Origin: Pseudomonadota bacterium
GTDB lineage: Bacteria > Myxococcota_A > Polyangia > Polyangiales > Polyangiaceae
Length of the DNA stretch: 10,413 bases
Assembly (NCBI GenBank): GCA_023411445.1
Contig: JAEYOT010000151.1
Span: forward strand, 1-10,413
Reading direction: 5' to 3'
Notes under the pieces: model-generated
The model's database searches: none
The model's input: only the letters and a program-made list of their open reading frames with translations
What the model was told of the DNA's origin: nothing
Made by a program: the position numbers and the translations under genes
Part shown: piece by piece, positions 7,344 through 10,413 of the stretch
How positions within the stretch are numbered: the stretch's first letter is position 1
How the letters are laid out: each line of letters begins with the position of its first letter

Positions 7344-7349
7344 AGCGGC

Positions 7350-7362
7350 CGGCGCTCCGCCG
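7350..7362. terminator. Short GC hairpin between convergent genes
   Basis: CGGCG-CTC-CGCCG forms a five-pair stem with a three-base loop, in the 25-bp gap between the stop of the YraN gene and the stop of the HAMP gene. It could help end transcription from both sides. No T-run follows on either strand, so it is not a standard intrinsic terminator. Confidence 0.3.
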
Positions 7363-7368
7363 CCAGGC

Positions 7369-8160
7369 TCAGGTGTTGAGCGCGTCCTTCATCGCCTGAC
7401 GCAGCTGGTACAGCGGCTCCAGCTCGCCGGGCTCCGCCTTGGGCTCCAGCGCGGCGATGGCCTGCTCCAGCTTGTCGATCTCGCTCTGCTGGCGTGAGCG
7501 CAGGTTGATCACCATCGTCTCGAACGCCTCGAAGAAGTCCACCAGCTCGTCGCCCTTGCGGAGCTTGTTGGGGATACGCAGGTGCCCCTCCCCCACCTCG
7601 CGGATCTGTCGCTTCATCTTGAAGATGGGGCCGGCGACCTTGTGCGTCACCATGATGCCGGCCAGACCGATCAGCACGACCAGCAGCGTGAGCGCGGTGG
7701 TGAGCGTGATGAACATGGTGCGCTGCTGGCCGCGGATGGCCGCGGACTGCTGCTTCAGCTCGGTCGCCTGCTTCTCCAGCAAGGCCTGCTGGTTCTTCAG
7801 GCGCTCGTCCTGCTTGTCAGCGTCGCCCTTGAAGGCCTCGAGCAGCGCCGGATTGTCGCTGTAGATCGGGTCCTTCACGATGTTCATCTTCACCACTTCG
7901 CTGACCTTGCGGCTCTCCTCCACGACCTCACGGCCGCGGCTGACCACCGCTTCCCCTTGAGCCACGGTCTGGTTGCTCTGCGCGATGACGGCTTCGCTGG
8001 TTCGCAAGAGCAGCGTGCCCAAGCACACGCTGAACAAGAGCGCGATGCCCACCAGGTACGCGCTGTATTTCAGCTGAAAATGCGCATCCAGCAGGTAGTT
8101 TCTGAGCCGGCGCTGGTGGCGCCCAGTGGGCGGGGCAGACATGGATGCCGCTTGGGGCAT
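7369..8160 (-). CDS. Two-helix membrane protein with HAMP domain, 263 aa, no output domain
   Basis: An Arg-rich cytoplasmic N-terminus (15-22, RHQRRLRN) precedes a first membrane helix at about 33-53. A 90-residue periplasmic section follows (54-147). It is helical, with a coiled-coil-like, Gln/Lys/Glu-rich stretch at 115-145. The second membrane helix is at about 149-173. A HAMP domain covers about 171-221, including GPIFKMKRQIREVGEGHL and DELVDFFEAFETM. The last 40 residues are a short helix (IDKLEQAIAALEP). Chemoreceptors and histidine kinases share this topology, but here no kinase, methyl-accepting, cyclase or GGDEF domain follows HAMP. It could pass a periplasmic signal to a separate partner, or act as a structural or regulatory subunit. 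I chose the ATG at 8160 because GAGGAG lies nine bases upstream; the in-frame TTG at 8166 is too close. It is the second gene after the HEAT protein on the same strand, across a 199-bp gap, and may have its own promoter. Confidence 0.85.
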   Translation of the reverse strand: MPQAASMSAPPTGRHQRRLRNYLLDAHFQLKYSAYLVGIALLFSVCLGTLLLRTSEAVIAQSNQTVAQGEAVVSRGREVVEESRKVSEVVKMNIVKDPIYSDNPALLEAFKGDADKQDERLKNQQALLEKQATELKQQSAAIRGQQRTMFITLTTALTLLVVLIGLAGIMVTHKVAGPIFKMKRQIREVGEGHLRIPNKLRKGDELVDFFEAFETMVINLRSRQQSEIDKLEQAIAALEPKAEPGELEPLYQLRQAMKDALNT

Positions 8161-8205
8161 ATTCAACTTCTCCTCAGGGAGCTCGAGCGATGGGCCCTTG
8201 CTCCC

Positions 8206-8219
8206 AAGCTTGCAAGCTT
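8206..8219. repeat. Perfect 14-bp palindrome AAGCTTGCAAGCTT
   Basis: The site reads the same on both strands over all 14 bases. Its near edge is 45 bp upstream of the HAMP gene start, a position typical of an operator. It could instead form a hairpin in the leader RNA. No known regulator consensus was recognised. Confidence 0.55.
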
Positions 8220-8257
8220 ACGGGCGGCCAGGCCACCCAAGCAAGGATCGTGTGCGG

Positions 8258-8271
8258 CGCGAGCGCTCGCG
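8258..8271. repeat. Perfect 14-bp palindrome CGCGAGCGCTCGCG
   Basis: A second perfect palindrome lies 38 bases from the first. It is 88 bases beyond the HEAT gene stop, so it could be part of that gene's transcription end (no T-run follows) or a second operator for the HAMP gene. Pure GC-alternating sequence makes chance occurrence likelier than for the AAGCTT palindrome. Confidence 0.4.
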
Positions 8272-8282
8272 GCTGCCTGCCA

Positions 8283-8306
8283 CCTATTGATGTGCCTATT
8301 CATGTG
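8283..8306. repeat. Imperfect tandem repeat, 12-bp unit, two copies
   Basis: CCTATTGATGTG (8283-8294) is followed directly by CCTATTCATGTG (8295-8306), differing at one of twelve bases. It is an AT-richer patch in a GC-rich intergenic region, about 125-145 bp upstream of the HAMP gene start. Tandem direct sites near one helical turn apart can bind activators; that role is inference. Confidence 0.45.
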
Positions 8307-8359
8307 ATGCTCGTCGTCCTGCTCGTCGGGCCCCTGACGAGACCGGCTAGTTTGTTCAG

Positions 8360-9166
8360 CTATTGGCTGGCAGCGATGGGGGCAAACTTGTCGAAGGCGC
8401 GCTCGGCAGCCATGCGGATGAGCTCGTTCTCGTTCTCCGTGCTGCCGGGCGAGACGCCCGGCTCCGTGAGGTTCACGGAGTAGCTACCGATCAGGTTCTT
8501 CTCCGGGTACGACAGCATGGCGACCTCGATTTTGATCTTGAGGTTGCCGTTCGAATAATCCGGCGGGAGCACGCTGGGCGAAAGGAAGAAGCCTTTGACA
8601 CCAGCGTGCTTCGCCAGCCTTCGCTTGGCGTCCGCCGGCGTTTCGTTGGGGGGCGCGGCGAGGAAGCCGGCGGTTTGCCCGACGCGAGCGGTCATGGCGG
8701 CGCGCACGATACCGTCCACCTCAGCGGTGCCTCGGCCGGTCTTGTCGGTCGTCTTGCCGACCGCGATGTAGAACTTGGTGTCGCTCACGAACAGAGGCTC
8801 GGCGCCGCTCGCGCCGCTCTTGATCACCTCGATGGCCTTTTGAATGGTGGCCTTCACCACGTCACTCGTCTCCACCGCGAGGCGCTTCTGCAGGCACTCT
8901 TGCGAGCCTTTGAGGCTGAGCCGGCCGAGCGCGGCGGCAGACGCGGCGCGCACCGTCGTGTTCGAGTCCGCCAGCGCCGAGCACAGCGGCGTCACCGCGC
9001 GCTCGCTCTTGGAGGCGCCGAGCGCCAACGCAGCCTGCGTGCGGACGCGAAAGTCTTCGCTGTTCGTCAGGTTGTAGATGAGCCGCTCGACGTCGCTGCT
9101 CTGCGCCTGCGCGCTCGGTGCCAGGAGCGCGGCCCCCAGGAACACCAAGACCGACAACGCCCGCAT
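8360..9166 (-). CDS. Secreted HEAT-repeat protein with uncharacterised C-terminal domain, 268 aa
   Basis: Residues 1-21 are a compact signal peptide: MRALSVLVFLGAALLAPSAQA, cleaved before QSSD. Two HEAT or PBS-lyase-like helical repeats follow at about 35-65 (FRVRTQAALALGASKSERAV) and 66-98 (TVRAASAAALGRLSLKGSQ). Such repeats usually mediate protein contacts. The second half (about 124-268) is a different domain of mixed strands and helices. It begins LFVSDTKFYIAVGKTTDKTG and contains KIKIEVAMLSYPEKNLIGSY; I recognise no named family. Start choice is uncertain. In-frame ATGs also occur at 9184 and 9202 and none of the three has a clear ribosome site; 9166 gives the most usual signal peptide. 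The protein is probably periplasmic. It lies upstream of the HAMP gene on the same strand and is divergent from the gene at 9270. Enzymatic activity is not expected; a scaffold or regulatory role is inferred. Confidence 0.85.
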   Translation of the reverse strand: MRALSVLVFLGAALLAPSAQAQSSDVERLIYNLTNSEDFRVRTQAALALGASKSERAVTPLCSALADSNTTVRAASAAALGRLSLKGSQECLQKRLAVETSDVVKATIQKAIEVIKSGASGAEPLFVSDTKFYIAVGKTTDKTGRGTAEVDGIVRAAMTARVGQTAGFLAAPPNETPADAKRRLAKHAGVKGFFLSPSVLPPDYSNGNLKIKIEVAMLSYPEKNLIGSYSVNLTEPGVSPGSTENENELIRMAAERAFDKFAPIAASQ

Positions 9167-9269
9167 GACTGGGGAGGGCAACATCACACGGGACGATATC
9201 ATGGCCAGATGGTGCAACGTTGGACGGTGCGAAGGCCACCACTGTTCAAAGTGGGCTACGCTGGCGCCG

Positions 9270-10413
9270 ATGTGGTGGCGTGAGCGACCAGCGCTGTTTC
9301 CCAAAGCGAGAATCGCGTCCAAAGCGAGAATCGCGCGCGCGGCTCCGCGACGACGCGCGCGCGCAAGCTTGTTGCTGGCTGCGCTAGCGTCATGCCCCGG
9401 CTGGGCGGCCGCCGACGAGCCGCGCCTGAAGGTGTCGGGTGGCTCCAGCATCACGACCGAGACCCGCCGTAGCGGCGAGGACTACGAGCTGCGCGCCACG
9501 CTGGGCGACGAGGTAGGACGCCCGATCGCCGGCGCTGAGCTGCGCGTGAAGTTGCGCGCCGAGGGCGCCGCTACCCTCCGGCGCTGCGGCGGTAGCGCGG
9601 CCGAAGCCAACGAGCTGACATTGACGACGGACGCGACGGGTCGCGTGTGCGCGCTGACCCGCGGCGTGCAAACCGGCAACGTCGACTTCAGCTTCGAAGA
9701 TCCGCGCGGCTACTACGAGCGCACCAGCCAGCGCGTCGCGCTGCCAGACGCAGCCGCTAGCAGCATCGAGCTTGGCTTCGATCCTCCGCTGGGCACGCTC
9801 TCGCTCGATCAACCGCTCCAGCTCATCGGCGTGGTCGCTCGCGCGCGGAGCGGCGCGAGCTTGGACGACAGCGCGGAGCTGGTGCTGTCCGTAGCGGACG
9901 GTGGGAAAGAGCGGGAGCTGACGCGCGTGGCGCTCGATGGCTTGGGCGAAGTGCATCGGCTGTCGCTCGTCTCGGCCGTGCTTGGGCAGCCGGGCCCAGT
10001 GCGCTTGATAGCCAAGCTGCGCACGCGCTCGGGTCAGGAGCGAGCCAGCGCTAGCGCCGCCGTGCTCACGACCGCGACCGCGTCGCTGCAGCTCAGCGGG
10101 GTCGACGACGGCGTCGAGCCGGGCAGCGCCGTGCAGGTCGGCGTGGTCTCGGCGCTGGGCCCTGTGCCCTCGGGTGTCGTGGAGGTGCAGAGCGCCGGCC
10201 GCAGCATCGCAGCGGCGCGCGTCCAAGGCGGAGTCGCCAGCGTGGCGTTGCCGAGCGCTCCGGCTGGCTTGCTCGGTAAGACAGTGACGCTCGAGTACGT
10301 CGGCGAAGGGCCGGGCTGGCTGGCGGGGCCTGCTCGTGAGCTGCGCGTCAGGCCCGCGCGCCCCGGCTACGGCGGCGCCGCGCTCTGGATCCTCGCCGCT
10401 ATCCTGGTGCTGT
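9270..10413 (+). CDS. Exported Ig-like-domain protein with membrane helix, N-terminal 381 codons
   Basis: The frame is open from an ATG at 9270 to the right edge. An unusually long, Arg-rich N-terminal segment (1-32) leads into a hydrophobic stretch (SLLLAALAS) and Cys42 in a canonical lipobox (LASC). Cleavage after WAAA, before Asp49, is an alternative. Residues 50-360 are strand-rich, with patterns of Ig-like or Big/CARDB-like domains: GRPIAGAELRVKL, TTDATGRVCALTRG, PLGTLSLDQPLQLIGVV and PSGVVEVQSAG. Cys106 and Cys127 could form a disulfide in the first domain. At 366-381 a membrane helix begins (GYGGAALWILAAILVL) and is cut by the window edge. A lipid anchor plus a membrane helix would be odd, so the usual signal peptide may be the true one. 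The ribosome site is weak and no other start lies between 9270 and the hydrophobic stretch except TTGs inside it, so the N-terminus is uncertain. Likely an envelope surface or signalling protein; function unknown. Confidence 0.7.
   Translation, partial: MWWRERPALFPKARIASKARIARAAPRRRARASLLLAALASCPGWAAADEPRLKVSGGSSITTETRRSGEDYELRATLGDEVGRPIAGAELRVKLRAEGAATLRRCGGSAAEANELTLTTDATGRVCALTRGVQTGNVDFSFEDPRGYYERTSQRVALPDAAASSIELGFDPPLGTLSLDQPLQLIGVVARARSGASLDDSAELVLSVADGGKERELTRVALDGLGEVHRLSLVSAVLGQPGPVRLIAKLRTRSGQERASASAAVLTTATASLQLSGVDDGVEPGSAVQVGVVSALGPVPSGVVEVQSAGRSIAAARVQGGVASVALPSAPAGLLGKTVTLEYVGEGPGWLAGPARELRVRPARPGYGGAALWILAAILVL
9300..9335. repeat. Tandem repeat, 18-bp period, two copies
   Basis: CCAAAGCGAGAATCGCG occurs at 9301-9317 and again at 9319-9335, one base apart, identical over 17 bases. 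Each copy contains a small inverted repeat, GCGA-GAA-TCGC. The 18-bp period keeps the reading frame, so the repeat encodes PKARIA then SKARIA in the N-terminal region of the gene at 9270. It lies 135-170 bp upstream of the HEAT gene start on the other strand. A partial third copy (CCCAAAGCGAGAA) lies at 6035-6047. Confidence 0.6.

Larger units (their letters stand above)
8161..8359. other. Regulatory-looking gap between the HEAT and HAMP genes
   Basis: This 199-bp stretch holds no convincing gene. It contains the HAMP gene's ribosome site (GAGGAG), two perfect 14-bp palindromes and an imperfect 12-bp tandem repeat, each listed separately. A possible but weak minus-strand promoter (TTGCTT, 18 bases, TAAGCT) would end inside the first palindrome. 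Together this suggests the HAMP gene is controlled separately from the HEAT gene. Confidence 0.45.

Noticed and set aside
8270..8290. Possible sigma54 promoter (TGGCAGGCAGCCGC) upstream of the HAMP gene
   Set aside because: The spacing between the GG and GC elements is nine rather than ten bases and the -12 element lacks TTGC.
7582..8307. Plus-strand open frame of 241 codons opposite the HAMP gene
   Set aside because: Leu/His/Arg-rich antisense shadow. The minus strand encodes a clear two-helix HAMP protein with a good ribosome site.
8363..9283. Plus-strand open frame of 306 codons opposite the HEAT gene
   Set aside because: Antisense composition (Arg/Gly/His/Leu) with no domain. The minus strand has a signal peptide and HEAT repeats.
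9390..10226. Minus-strand open frame of 278 codons opposite the Ig-like gene
   Set aside because: Arg/Ala/His/Gln-rich shadow; the plus frame shows alternating strand patterns and a membrane helix.

Overview
This window is GC-rich, strongly strand-organised bacterial DNA. It most resembles a myxobacterium (phylum Myxococcota, perhaps Polyangia): long exported TPR proteins, several signal-peptide or lipoprotein products of unknown function, a HAMP-only membrane protein and a secreted HEAT-repeat protein. The taxonomic call is inference from gene style; no marker gene is present. There is no rRNA, tRNA, CRISPR array, transposase, integrase or phage gene.

Layout. (1) Positions 1-5647, minus strand: a three-gene operon read right to left. 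It holds a 585-residue exported TPR protein (3890-5647), a 1244-residue exported TPR protein (150-3884) and the first 34 residues of a small lipoprotein (1-104, cut by the window edge). A plausible sigma70-type promoter (5796-5825) and a roughly 140-nt structured leader precede it. (2) Positions 5648-6298: a 651-bp divergent intergenic region with promoter candidates for both directions and no convincing gene. (3) Positions 6299-7343, plus strand: a cysteine-rich lipoprotein, followed immediately by a YraN/UPF0102 nuclease-fold gene that has no visible start codon in the expected place. (4) Positions 7369-9166, minus strand: a secreted HEAT-repeat protein (8360-9166), then a two-helix membrane protein with a HAMP domain (7369-8160). 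The 199-bp gap between them carries two perfect 14-bp palindromes and a 12-bp tandem repeat. (5) Positions 9270-10413, plus strand: the first 381 codons of an exported beta-rich (Ig-like) protein that enters a membrane helix at the window edge. Its N-terminal region is partly encoded by an 18-bp tandem repeat.

How they may work together. Six of the seven genes encode exported, lipid-anchored or membrane proteins, so this is mainly an envelope-biogenesis or envelope-sensing neighbourhood. The two TPR proteins and the lipoprotein are translationally close and probably form one envelope complex. In myxobacteria, comparable TPR pairs occur near TolQ/TolR (ExbB/ExbD) energised machines, including the gliding motility (Agl/Glt) apparatus. 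That link is a hypothesis here, because the genes that would prove it lie outside the window. No clearly new defence or mobile system is visible. The most unusual items are the exported TPR operon, the start-less yraN, and the compact repeat and palindrome clusters in the intergenic regions.
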